From the NCBI RefSeq assembly GCF_016650035.1, contig NZ_JAENWM010000013.1, positions 1 through 63,024 on the forward strand: DNA of 63,024 nt, written 5' to 3'. This document shows positions 53,885 to 62,182 of this stretch, piece after piece; within the stretch, counting starts at the first letter, position 1; the number at the start of each line of letters is the position of its first letter. The notes beneath the pieces were generated by a model. That model made no database searches. It was not told where the DNA came from and was given only the letters and a program-made list of their open reading frames with translations. Position numbers and translations under genes: made by a program. This DNA comes from Clostridium sp. Its GTDB lineage: Bacteria; Bacillota; Clostridia; Clostridiales; Clostridiaceae.

Positions 53885-55639
53885 ATGTTAGATGTGTTTA
53901 AACAGAAAATATGTGAATTATATAATATTATTCTAAGTCCAATAGACGATATGTTTAAAATAGTTGCCTTAGAAAACTATAAAAATGAAATAGATGCGTC
54001 ACTGAAAAAGTGCTTTGGTGAAATTTATTATGAGTTTATCAAAAATAATAAAGAAAAAGGTACAGTTTACACTCCAGAGCCTATAGCCTCTTATATGATT
54101 GAGAATACCATAAAGTCGGAGCAAATAATAGACAACCCATATATAAAAATTGTGGATCCCGCTTGTGGTACAGGCAATTTACTAATTCCTTGTTTCAAAT
54201 TTCTTAGAAATCTATATGAAGAAAATTTAACTGAAATTAATGAGAAAAATGGTTTGAAAATAAAGTTCAAATGCATTAGTGAACATATAATAAAACATAA
54301 TCTATACGGATTTGATATTGACCATATAGCCATAAAAATACTTGTTATAGATTTATATGATTTAAGCCAGGGGAATATATGTAGCAATATTTTTAATGAA
54401 GATTTTTTATTATATGAGAAGGTCCATAAATATGACATTTTCATAGGAAATCCACCATATGTGGGTAAAAAATCTATAGACAAAGAATATGCATCATATT
54501 TAAAAATTAGATACAGTGAAGTGTATAGAGATAAAGGTGATTTATCATATTGTTTTTTTAAGAAGTCATTAGAAGGCCTTAATAAGATAGGAAAACTTAC
54601 TTTTATAACTTCTAGATATTTTTTAGAATCACCTAGTGGAAAGGATTTGCGAAAAGTTTTAAAAGAATTATGCAACATAGACAGAATTATTGACTTTTAC
54701 GGAATAAGGCCATTTAAAAATGTGGGAATAGACCCTGTAATTATGTTTATTACAAATCATCAAAAAGATCAAAATGAAATTGAAATTATAAAACCAATAA
54801 ATATTAATGGTAAAAATAATAGAGAGTTTTACAACAGTTTGTTTTTAAAGATGGGCAATGAGTATAATAAATTTTATATTAATAAAAATGAACTAAATAA
54901 CAAGGGCTGGATTTTAAGGGACGAAAAACAGAGGAATATAATAAATAAAATAGAACAGAGGAGCTTTACCAATCTAAGTAATATATGTAATAGTTATCAA
55001 GGGATAATAACTGGTTGTGATAAAGCTTTTGTACTGACAGATGATACTTCTAAAAGAGAAAACATAGAAAAAAGCATAATAAAGCCTTGGATTAAGAGTA
55101 GTTTCATAGGGAAAAATGTAGTCTTAAGAAAAGATAGTTACATAATATATTCGGATTTAATCCATAACTCAAAAGAGTATCCAAGTGCCATAGCGTATAT
55201 TGGAAAGCAAAAGGAAAAGCTATTAAAAAGAAGAGAATGCGTCAAAGGTATTAGAAAATGGTATGAACTTCAATGGGGCAGAAATCAAAATATATTTGAA
55301 GGAGAAAAGATAATTTTTCCATTCAAAGCCAGTAATAATAGATTCGCTCTTGACAAGGGAAGTTACTTTAGTGCAGATGTATATGCACTAATATTAAAAG
55401 AAGATGTGCCTTTTACTTACGATTTTTTATTGTATTTATTAAATAGTAAAATATACGAATTTTATTTTAAGACCTTTGCAAAAAAACTAGGCGAAGATGC
55501 TTATGAATACTATCCAAATAATTTAATGAAACTATGTATGCCAACTATGATAGATTTTAATTACAAAGACGATAATTATCTTTATGATTTTTTTCAATTT
55601 GATGAAGAGGAGAAAAATATTATACTTGGAGAAGTATAA
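53885..55639 (+). CDS. camA: CamA-like N6-adenine DNA methyltransferase
   Basis: A 584-residue class I, gamma-type N6-adenine methyltransferase. Motif I is VDPACGTGNLL (near residue 90) for S-adenosylmethionine, motif IV is GNPPYVGKK (NPPY at about 189), preceded by KGTVYTPEPIASYMIE, a typical motif X. From memory it shares long blocks with CamA of Clostridioides difficile (about 577 residues, target CAAAAA). These are KYSEVY..KADL-like IRYSEVYRDKGDLSYCFFKK, RYFLESPSGKDLRK, YQGIITGCDKAFVL, KRRECVKGIRKWYELQWGR and KASNNRFALDKGSYFSADVYA, in the same order. The last blocks lie in the target-recognition part, so the same target is likely. No restriction gene is next to it. It sits between the hut operon and spoIIA. 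C. difficile CamA supports sporulation. Confidence 0.88.
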   Translation: MLDVFKQKICELYNIILSPIDDMFKIVALENYKNEIDASLKKCFGEIYYEFIKNNKEKGTVYTPEPIASYMIENTIKSEQIIDNPYIKIVDPACGTGNLLIPCFKFLRNLYEENLTEINEKNGLKIKFKCISEHIIKHNLYGFDIDHIAIKILVIDLYDLSQGNICSNIFNEDFLLYEKVHKYDIFIGNPPYVGKKSIDKEYASYLKIRYSEVYRDKGDLSYCFFKKSLEGLNKIGKLTFITSRYFLESPSGKDLRKVLKELCNIDRIIDFYGIRPFKNVGIDPVIMFITNHQKDQNEIEIIKPININGKNNREFYNSLFLKMGNEYNKFYINKNELNNKGWILRDEKQRNIINKIEQRSFTNLSNICNSYQGIITGCDKAFVLTDDTSKRENIEKSIIKPWIKSSFIGKNVVLRKDSYIIYSDLIHNSKEYPSAIAYIGKQKEKLLKRRECVKGIRKWYELQWGRNQNIFEGEKIIFPFKASNNRFALDKGSYFSADVYALILKEDVPFTYDFLLYLLNSKIYEFYFKTFAKKLGEDAYEYYPNNLMKLCMPTMIDFNYKDDNYLYDFFQFDEEEKNIILGEV

Positions 55640-55925
55640 TATTTTCTTTTTTTTTTGAATATTTACATAAATAATTACAAAAATTAATTAAAATAACTAA
55701 AACTAAAACAAAAGTGTAACAATCACTTTATTATAATAAAATAGTTATAAAAAATCTAAATAAGTATTTATAATGTATTAAAACTAACAAAAATGACTAT
55801 AATATTAAAAAATTGAATAAATATTACAAAAAAAGAAGGGAAATTATGTAATTTGTAGAATATAGAAAATAGGAATAATATTTATTGAAAATTATTTTAA
55901 TTTCAAATTATTTGGGGGGAAGAAA
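55640..55925 (+). promoter_or_regulatory. spoIIA promoter region with CAAAAA sites
   Basis: These 286 bp contain no gene. They hold CAAAAA on the plus strand at 55678-55683, 55798-55803 and 55827-55832, and on the minus strand at 55652-55657. The sigma-H promoter follows at 55835-55863. I find no clear Spo0A box (TGTCGAA). Confidence 0.65.
55835..55863 (+). promoter_or_regulatory. Sigma-H promoter of the spoIIA operon
   Basis: GAAGGGAAA (55835-55843), an 11-bp spacer and GTAGAATAT (55855-55863) match RnAGGAwWW-N11/12-RnnGAATww with one mismatch in the -35. spoIIA is transcribed by sigma-H in Bacillus. The spacing and -10 are nearly the same as in the spoVS promoter in this window. Start predicted near 55870. 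Confidence 0.68.
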
Positions 55926-56261
55926 ATGCATTTAAATTTTGAAAATAGCCAAGATAAATTGATAGTTTACATGTCTGGAGAATTAGATCATCATAGTGCT
56001 GAAGAAGTAAGGAATATTATTGATGATCGTTTAGACAGGGATAGATTCAACAAGCTAATCATGGACTTTAATGGTGTGTCCTTCATGGACAGTTCTGGTA
56101 TTGGAGTAGTTATTGGAAGATACAGAAAGTTACATATGAGAAACGGAGAAGTATGTGTAACTAATATTAAATCTTCAGTGAAAAGAGTGTTCGAGTTGTC
56201 AGGAATGTTTAAGATTATAATGTCATATGATGACGTTGAACAAGCTATAAAGAATATTTAG
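55926..56261 (+). CDS. spoIIAA: Anti-sigma F factor antagonist SpoIIAA
   Basis: A 111-residue STAS-domain protein that, when unphosphorylated, binds SpoIIAB and frees sigma-F in the forespore. The phosphorylated serine is Ser57 in [18 protein letters not shown], matching Ser58 of Bacillus. [15 protein letters not shown] is the conserved first part. The ATG at 55926 follows TGGGGGGA. First gene of spoIIAA-spoIIAB-sigF. Confidence 0.97.
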   Translation: MHLNFENSQDKLIVYMSGELDHHSAEEVRNIIDDRLDRDRFNKLIMDFNGVSFMDSSGIGVVIGRYRKLHMRNGEVCVTNIKSSVKRVFELSGMFKIIMSYDDVEQAIKNI

Positions 56262-56274
56262 TGGGGGGATTAAA

Positions 56275-56703
56275 ATGTGTCACAATAAAATAAAAATTGA
56301 ATTTTTAAGTAAATCCCAGAATGAAGGTTTTGCAAGAGTAGCAGTAGCAGCATTTGCTACTCAATTAGATCCTACAATTGAAGAGATTAACGACGTTAAA
56401 ACAGCGGTATCAGAGGCAGTTACAAATGCAATTATTCATGGATATGATAGTGAAGAGGAAATAATAACTATCGAAGCTATTATTGATGGAAATGAATTAA
56501 CAGTGATAGTAAACGACGTAGGAAAAGGAATAGATAATTTAGAGGAAGCTCTTCAACCATTATACACATCACGCCCAGATTTAGAGAGATCAGGTATGGG
56601 TTTTACTGTAATGGATACTTTTATGGATAGCTTAGAAGTAAAGTCTGATAAAGGTAGGGGAACAAGTATAATCATGAAAAAACTATTTACTCCTTTAAAT
56701 TAG
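56275..56703 (+). CDS. spoIIAB: Anti-sigma F factor and kinase SpoIIAB
   Basis: A 142-residue GHKL protein kinase that holds sigma-F inactive and phosphorylates SpoIIAA. ATP-binding boxes are visible: [15 protein letters not shown] (N box), [12 protein letters not shown] (G1) and [17 protein letters not shown] (G2), closing with [13 protein letters not shown]. It is 13 bp after spoIIAA behind a GGGGGGA ribosome site. Confidence 0.97.
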   Translation: MCHNKIKIEFLSKSQNEGFARVAVAAFATQLDPTIEEINDVKTAVSEAVTNAIIHGYDSEEEIITIEAIIDGNELTVIVNDVGKGIDNLEEALQPLYTSRPDLERSGMGFTVMDTFMDSLEVKSDKGRGTSIIMKKLFTPLN

Positions 56704-56713
56704 GTGGAATATT

Positions 56714-57466
56714 ATGGATCAAAAAATAGTGAGAAAAAACAATTATAATTATGATGATAATGTGCATCTCATTGAAATGGCTAAAATTGGAGAGCCTGGT
56801 GCACTGGATAGGTTAGTAGAAATGAATTTACCGTTAGCTGCTTCAATAAGTAAAAAGTTTCTTAATAGAGGATATGAGTATGATGATATTTTCCAAATTG
56901 GGTGTATTGGGCTTGTAAAATCAATTAAAAATTTTGATACTAAATATAATGTAAAATTTTCTACATACGCAGTACCTATGATAATAGGAGAAATCAAAAG
57001 GTTTCTTAGGGATGACGGAATTATAAAAGTAAGTAGAAGCGTTAAAAATACTGCTCGAAAATTACATTATGATAAAGATACTCTAACAAAAGAATTGGGT
57101 AGAGACCCAACGATTGAAGAACTATCGGTATTTTCAGGAGTACCAAAGGAAGATATAGTATATGCACTAGAATCTGCTAGTAACATGCAGTATTTATTTG
57201 ATACTATACACCAAGAGGATGGTGCACCGGTTCTACTAATAGATAAATTAAGTGAAAAGTACGAAGAAGATAATGAGGTTTTAGATAAAATAGCCCTTAA
57301 AGAAGCACTTAGAAAACTTGATGCAAAATCAAGGCAAATAATTATGCTTAGATATTTTAAAGATAATACCCAAATTCAAGTGGCAAAGATGATGGGGATT
57401 AGTCAAGTACAGGTATCAAGAATAGAAAAGAAAGTTTTGAAAATAATGAAAGAAAAGTTGAGTTGA
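56714..57466 (+). CDS. sigF: RNA polymerase sigma-F factor
   Basis: The first forespore-specific sigma factor. The 250-residue protein has region 2 (RLVEMNLPLAASISKKFLNRGYEYDDIFQIGCIGLVKSI with KFSTYAVPMIIGEIKRFLRDDG), region 3 with RSVKNTARKL, and region 4 with MLRYFKDNTQIQVAKMMGISQVQVSRIEKK. It follows spoIIAB by 10 bp (GGTGGAATATT). A terminator separates it from spoVAC. Confidence 0.97.
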   Translation: MDQKIVRKNNYNYDDNVHLIEMAKIGEPGALDRLVEMNLPLAASISKKFLNRGYEYDDIFQIGCIGLVKSIKNFDTKYNVKFSTYAVPMIIGEIKRFLRDDGIIKVSRSVKNTARKLHYDKDTLTKELGRDPTIEELSVFSGVPKEDIVYALESASNMQYLFDTIHQEDGAPVLLIDKLSEKYEEDNEVLDKIALKEALRKLDAKSRQIIMLRYFKDNTQIQVAKMMGISQVQVSRIEKKVLKIMKEKLS

Positions 57467-57481
57467 TAAGATGAAAATTAG

Positions 57482-57520
57482 ATAAACAACTTCAATAGGT
57501 GAATTTGAAGTTGTTTATTT
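57482..57520 (+). terminator. spoIIA operon terminator
   Basis: ATAAACAACTTCAA pairs with TTGAAGTTGTTTAT around TAGGTGAAT; a T-rich stretch follows. Confidence 0.75.
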
Positions 57521-57611
57521 ATAAAGTAATCTTATTTTTTTTGACTAAAATTTATATTAATGTAAACAATAACAAAGAGACTACCTTAGATAACTACAAG
57601 GAGGCCATTTA

Positions 57612-58064
57612 ATGAAAGTAGATGAAAAAACAATAAGAAAAAAATTTGATAGCCTTAATTCTAATAAAAATCCTAAACCTAATTTAGTTCTGCACTGTTT
57701 TAATGCATTTTGGGTTGGAGGAACAATATGTGTAATTGGTCAATTAGTTAGCGATATTTTCTCTAATATGGGTGTTCCTAAAGATGAACTAGGGACTTAC
57801 GTTTCCATAGTTATGATATTTTTAGGAGCTATACTTACTGGCATAGGTATCTATGATAAACTTGGTGATTTTGCAGGAGCAGGATCTGTTGTTCCAATTA
57901 CTGGCTTTGCAAACTCCATTGTTGCACCCGCAATGGAATTTAAGAAAGAGGGCTTTGTTTTTGGGGTAGCAGCCAAAATGTTTATTATTGCAGGGCCAGT
58001 TTTGGTTTATGGTATTGGTTCATCTGTAATTGTTGGAATTTTATATTATTTTTTTAGGTGGTGA
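57612..58064 (+). CDS. spoVAC: Stage V sporulation protein AC
   Basis: A 150-residue membrane protein of the SpoVA channel that carries dipicolinic acid across the forespore inner membrane; SpoVAC acts as a mechanosensitive channel in Bacillus. Four hydrophobic stretches are visible, with NPKPNLVLHCFNAFWVGGTICVIGQ, the MIFLGAILTGIGIYDKLGDFAGAGS segment and VPITGFANSIVAPAMEFKKEG. Ribosome site AAGGAGG. A weak forespore-type promoter (GTAAACAATA at 57562-57571) precedes it; as a forespore operon it should depend on sigma-G. Confidence 0.96.
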   Translation: MKVDEKTIRKKFDSLNSNKNPKPNLVLHCFNAFWVGGTICVIGQLVSDIFSNMGVPKDELGTYVSIVMIFLGAILTGIGIYDKLGDFAGAGSVVPITGFANSIVAPAMEFKKEGFVFGVAAKMFIIAGPVLVYGIGSSVIVGILYYFFRW

Positions 58065-58070
58065 CTTTAA

Positions 58071-59087
58071 ATGGGTAGAAGAATCGGTGATCAGACAGTA
58101 GAAATTGAGAGTAAACCTAGAATTATCAGTACTTATAATATAGTTGGTCCGAAGGAGGGTCAGGGACCACTGGCGGAGTATTTTGATAGGATTTTAGAAG
58201 ATGATCTTAACGGAACAGAAAGTTTTGAAAAAGCTGAAACAAGTCTTATGTATACTGCGATATCAGAGAGTATAAAAAAAGCAAAATTAAAAGAAACTGA
58301 TATAAATTATTTACTAGCAGGGGATTTATTAAATCAGTTATTCTCTTCAACTTTTGCAGCTAGAGATTTAAACATACCATTCTTAGGACTTTATGGAGCG
58401 TGTTCAACCATGGCAGAGTCTTTGAGTGTAGGGGCAATGATAATGGAAGGAGGTATGGCTAATTACATTGTAGCGGCTACCTCGTCGCATTTTTCTGCTG
58501 CTGAAAGGCAATATAGGTTGCCACTGGAAATGGGAAGTCAGAGAGCACCGACATCGCAATGGACAGTTACAGGTTCAGGTGCAATGGTTTTAGGCAAAAA
58601 GGGCAACTTTCCTTATGTCACATATGTTACTACTGGAAAAGTTAAAGATTATGGAATAACAGATGTAAATAACATGGGAGTTTCTATGGCACCTGCAGCT
58701 GTAGATACCATTAAACAACACTTTATTGACACGGGCAGAAAGCCATCTTACTATGATATTATTGCTACGGGTGATCTGGGTATTATAGGAAGGCAATTTA
58801 CTGAAGAACTGCTCCTAGAATATAAGTATGATATGAGAGGTCATTATATTGATTGTGGTGAGCAAATTTTTGATGCACAAAAGCAAGGAACTAATGCTGG
58901 AGGAAGTGGTTGTGGTTGCTCAGCCGTGGTTGCAACAGGTTATCTATATAAAAATTTGCTGAAAGGGAAATTCAAAAAAGTACTATTAGTTTCCACAGGA
59001 GCCCTTCTCAGTCCAACTTCCGCTTTACAGGGTGAAACAATACCAGGCATAGCGCATGCTGTTTCAATAGAGTTTGGAGGTGAGTAA
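58071..59087 (+). CDS. spoVAD: Stage V sporulation protein AD
   Basis: A 338-residue soluble protein with a thiolase-like fold that binds dipicolinic acid in Bacillus. The signatures are VGPKEGQGPLAEYFDRI, YLLAGDLLNQLFSSTFAARDLNIPFLGLYGACSTMAES, TGSGAMVLGKKG and NAGGSGCGCSAVV. It lies 6 bp after spoVAC and ends directly at spoVAE. Confidence 0.97.
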   Translation: MGRRIGDQTVEIESKPRIISTYNIVGPKEGQGPLAEYFDRILEDDLNGTESFEKAETSLMYTAISESIKKAKLKETDINYLLAGDLLNQLFSSTFAARDLNIPFLGLYGACSTMAESLSVGAMIMEGGMANYIVAATSSHFSAAERQYRLPLEMGSQRAPTSQWTVTGSGAMVLGKKGNFPYVTYVTTGKVKDYGITDVNNMGVSMAPAAVDTIKQHFIDTGRKPSYYDIIATGDLGIIGRQFTEELLLEYKYDMRGHYIDCGEQIFDAQKQGTNAGGSGCGCSAVVATGYLYKNLLKGKFKKVLLVSTGALLSPTSALQGETIPGIAHAVSIEFGGE

Positions 59088-59447
59088 ATGAACAATTATA
59101 TTATGTCCTTTATAGTTGGAGGTATAATTTGTGTAATAGGTCAAATACTTATGGACACCACTAAATTAACCCCAGCACGTATATTAGTTTTGTTTGTAAC
59201 TGCCGGAGTAATATTAGGTGCACTAAATATATATGACGTGGTGATAGAATATGGGAAAGCGGGGGCGAGTATACCTCTTCCAGGGTTTGGATTTAGTTTG
59301 GCTAAAAGCGTAATGAAGGAAGTGGATGAAGTTGGTCTTGTAGGGGCTTTTACTGGTGGAATTAAGGGCACAGCTGGCGGAATTACTGCTGCAATTTTTT
59401 TTGGTTATGTTATGGCATTAATATTCACTTCTAAATCTAAAGGATAA
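59088..59447 (+). CDS. spoVAE: Stage V sporulation protein AE
   Basis: A 119-residue membrane protein (SpoVAEb type) homologous to SpoVAC. It has SFIVGGIICVIGQILMDTTKLTPARILVLFVTAGVILG, then YGKAGASIPLPGFGFSLAKSVMKEVDE and GLVGAFTGGIKGTAGGITAAIFFGY. Its start abuts the spoVAD stop, so the two are coupled. As in other clostridia the operon stops at AE; no spoVAF or spoVAA/AB is present. Confidence 0.96.
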   Translation: MNNYIMSFIVGGIICVIGQILMDTTKLTPARILVLFVTAGVILGALNIYDVVIEYGKAGASIPLPGFGFSLAKSVMKEVDEVGLVGAFTGGIKGTAGGITAAIFFGYVMALIFTSKSKG

Positions 59448-59490
59448 AAAAACTGCTATCAAATACAAATTGTATTTGATAGCAGTTTTT
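59446..59490. terminator. Bidirectional terminator between spoVAE and the PBP gene
   Basis: AAAAACTGCTATCAAATACA pairs perfectly with the following arm ending GATAGCAGTTTTT, centred at 59469, with A and T runs on both sides. Confidence 0.9.
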
Positions 59491-59497
59491 ATTTTTA

Positions 59498-61999
59498 TTA
59501 AGGGCTAGTAGTAGTATCGCCTTTATTTTTACCTGGTTTATCAAGTGGAGGGTCAATAACTGGAGGTTCCTCCACCGGTGGTTCATCAACTGGTGGTTCA
59601 TCAACTGGTGGTTCAATAACTGGTGGTTCAACTGGAGGAATTATAATTTCCTTTGAAAAGGTATCAACTGCTGTTGGTAATACATAAGCAGCATCTCTTA
59701 ACGTTACTTTAGGTTTATAGTCTCTCCTTATAAAAACTCTTGTTTCAACCAGTTCAGGTGGCGAAAATTCTGATGCTAGGACATATTTGCCACTAGAAGG
59801 ATCCTTTATAACTTTAGCCTCAACATGAATGCTATCTATTGTTTTTGGTTGAGTTCCATCAATAAATAGTTCGGAGTAAATTCTGTTTCCTCTTGGATCT
59901 TTATTAGTTAAATCTGAAGGTATATTTCCTGAATCCTTTGATACAGAATAGGATGATATACCAGAAGGCTTTTCTATGTCCTTCGCTGGAAGTGAGGCAT
60001 GTGCAGATTTCATAACTTTTGACCATACTCCAGCTGCATCGTTACTATAAATTCCTGTTATTGCCTTTTCTTTATCTGTTCCGATCCAAACTGCTGCAGA
60101 GTAATATGGAGTTAATCCAACAAACCATAAGTTTTTTGAATCTGTTGAAGTCCCCGTTTTACCTCTAACAGGCATGTCGCCAAAACCAGCATTTGTTCCA
60201 GTACCACCATAAGTTACAGGGCCTTTTAATAAATCGTACATTATATAAGCACTTTGAGGGGATAAAACAGGTTTTGGGTCATATGTTGTTTGCAGTAATA
60301 CTTTGCCAGTTCTATCAATTACCTCAGTGTATAACCTTGGATCAGAACGCATTCCGTTGTTACCAAAGACACCGTATGCTGCTGCCATAGTGAGTGGATT
60401 TGTTCCTGCATAATCACCATCATCTAATTGACCAAGGGACATAGCAGAAATACTGCTTTTATCCTTAGAATCCAGTTGTAATCCGAATTTTTCACCATAA
60501 GCTATACTAGTTTTTATATCAATCTTATCCACAATTTTAACAGCTGCCACATTAATAGAATGTTTCAAACAATCTCTTAGAGTAGTATATCCTCTATAAT
60601 AATTCGGTGAATTTGTAGGATTCCATGGGTTGCCATTACTACCAAGCTCTTTCGCAAGCTCATCGGTCAAAGGTGAATCTTCGATAATGGTAGAGGCTGT
60701 AGCGAGTTTTGTATCTATAGCTGGTCCGTATACTGTTAACGGCTTAATTGATGACCCAGGTGCCTTTAGGAAGGGTGAGAAGCCATTAAGTGCCGCTCTG
60801 TTAAAAGACATAGGGGCCATATCACTACTTCCACCTATAATAGTTTTAACTTCACCTGTATGATAGTCCATTACAACAGTGGAAGCTTGGATTTCTAGGT
60901 TGTTTTTTTTCTTTGGATCGTCCTTAGCATCATCAACTATTGATTTTATAGTTTCATCAATTAACTTCTGTGATTTATTTTGCATATCGGTATTCATGGT
61001 TGCGTGAATTTCTAAACCATCGTACATAAGCCTTGATTGTGCTTCTTCTTTGCTTATACTATATTTACTCATTAAATCTTCGGTAACCTGAAAAATTACA
61101 GGTCTAGAAAAATACTCATAGTTCATTTTATTTGCATTTGTTGTTGCAAAACTAAACTTTAATTCTTCTGCCATAGCTAAGTCTAATTGACTCTTATTAA
61201 TTTTTCCGTACTTGAACATGTTCGCAAGAACAGCGTTTGTTCTAGCTGACGTGAACACCTTTTTATCCTTATTTGCATTATAAGTCAAAGTATATGAAAG
61301 ACTAGGATTTTGTGCAGCACTGGCAATAAAAGCACTTTGCTTTAGGGACAAATCTTTAATAGATACGCCAAAATATTGCTGTGAAGCAGCTTCTATACCG
61401 TGAGCTTTTCCTCCAAAAGGAATAGTATTTAAATAAGTCTCTAAAATTTTATCCTTACTCAAAACTTTCTCAAGCTGAAGTGATAATGTAATTTCTTGGA
61501 TTTTCCTTTTTATGCTAGTTCTGTTATTCAAAGAATCCTCTAAAAACATTCGGTATTTTACCAACTGTTGAGTTATAGTCGAAGCCCCTTGGAGGCTATC
61601 ATCGCTGCCCGTTATTTTTATTTTTATATCATTAAAGATGGCACCACCTAGTCTTTTTACATCAATTCCAGGGTGGGTTGCAAATCTAAAATCTTCGATA
61701 CTTATAAATGCATCCTTAAGATTATTTGGTACATTCTCAATAGATATATTAACTCTTCTTTCTGATGTGATATATTCATCAATCTTTTTATCAGCATCGT
61801 CAAGTATTATTGAGGGTTCATCTAATTTTAAAAATTCATCAATATCTAAACTAGGAGCTGTTTTCACCATAGCAAGGACTACTCCACCTACAGCTACACT
61901 AATTATTAAGGATATAAAAAAAACAGCAAAAACAATGGTTTTAAATATTTTCCACCCTTTTACATTTTTTTTCTTCTCAGCAGTTTTATTTTTTTCCAT
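59498..61999 (-). CDS. pbpA: Class A penicillin-binding protein 1A
   Basis: A bifunctional peptidoglycan synthase of 833 residues. It has a short Lys-rich cytoplasmic start, one transmembrane anchor (about residues 18-48) and the GT51 glycosyltransferase domain with SIEDFRFATHPGIDVKRLGGA, QGASTITQQLVKYRMF and KDKILETYLNTIPFGGKAHG. The transpeptidase domain carries SxxK in KAPGSSIKPLTVYGPA, SxN in CLKHSINVAAV and KTG in VRGKTGTSTDSKN. The C-terminus is a Pro-Val-Glu-rich tail of about 40 residues, encoded by a 15-bp repeat. It faces the spoVA operon and shares its terminator. Confidence 0.95.
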   Translation of the reverse strand: MEKNKTAEKKKNVKGWKIFKTIVFAVFFISLIISVAVGGVVLAMVKTAPSLDIDEFLKLDEPSIILDDADKKIDEYITSERRVNISIENVPNNLKDAFISIEDFRFATHPGIDVKRLGGAIFNDIKIKITGSDDSLQGASTITQQLVKYRMFLEDSLNNRTSIKRKIQEITLSLQLEKVLSKDKILETYLNTIPFGGKAHGIEAASQQYFGVSIKDLSLKQSAFIASAAQNPSLSYTLTYNANKDKKVFTSARTNAVLANMFKYGKINKSQLDLAMAEELKFSFATTNANKMNYEYFSRPVIFQVTEDLMSKYSISKEEAQSRLMYDGLEIHATMNTDMQNKSQKLIDETIKSIVDDAKDDPKKKNNLEIQASTVVMDYHTGEVKTIIGGSSDMAPMSFNRAALNGFSPFLKAPGSSIKPLTVYGPAIDTKLATASTIIEDSPLTDELAKELGSNGNPWNPTNSPNYYRGYTTLRDCLKHSINVAAVKIVDKIDIKTSIAYGEKFGLQLDSKDKSSISAMSLGQLDDGDYAGTNPLTMAAAYGVFGNNGMRSDPRLYTEVIDRTGKVLLQTTYDPKPVLSPQSAYIMYDLLKGPVTYGGTGTNAGFGDMPVRGKTGTSTDSKNLWFVGLTPYYSAAVWIGTDKEKAITGIYSNDAAGVWSKVMKSAHASLPAKDIEKPSGISSYSVSKDSGNIPSDLTNKDPRGNRIYSELFIDGTQPKTIDSIHVEAKVIKDPSSGKYVLASEFSPPELVETRVFIRRDYKPKVTLRDAAYVLPTAVDTFSKEIIIPPVEPPVIEPPVDEPPVDEPPVEEPPVIDPPLDKPGKNKGDTTTSP
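59551..59638 (-). repeat. 15-bp minisatellite coding the PBP tail
   Basis: The unit ACTGGTGGTTCATCA (plus-strand reading) recurs in tandem with variants (TCAATA in place of TCATCA; CACCGGTGG), coding EPPV-D/I/E repeats at the C-terminus of the penicillin-binding protein. Being in frame multiples of 15 bp, copy number can change without frameshift. Confidence 0.85.
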
Positions 62000-62182
62000 T
62001 AAGTCTCCTCCTTATATGCTTCTGAAGCAGATGATATTTATAAATTGTTATCTTTTGGCATATAAATTAACATTATTAAACTATGATTAGCTTTTAATAT
62101 TATAACATATAAAATATTTAATTTGGTATTCTATTTAATTCTTTACTTTAAAAGTAGTACATATAATAAAGTATAACCTTAA

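Noticed and set aside
54091-54678. A 195-codon open frame antisense to the methyltransferase gene
   Set aside because: It has no ribosome site or recognisable protein features and lies wholly opposite conserved coding sequence; AT-rich antisense frames of this kind occur throughout the window.
53885-55639. Type IIG restriction-modification enzyme
   Set aside because: No nuclease motif such as PD-(D/E)XK was visible in the N-terminus, the protein is far shorter than type IIG enzymes, and no restriction gene flanks it. It fits the orphan CamA type better.
55871-55892. Alternative sigma-H promoter AGGAATA...GAAAAT just before spoIIAA
   Set aside because: The spacing between the two boxes is too short by about five bases, and a better spaced pair lies at 55835-55863.
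57543-57571. Sigma-F/G promoter for spoVAC (GACTA, then GTAAACAATA)
   Set aside because: The -10 is good but the -35 matches poorly and the 14-bp spacer is short, so it is not listed as a feature of its own.
59551-59638. Short regular repeats that could look like a CRISPR array
   Set aside because: The 15-bp units are adjacent with no unique spacers and lie in frame inside the penicillin-binding protein gene; no cas genes are present.
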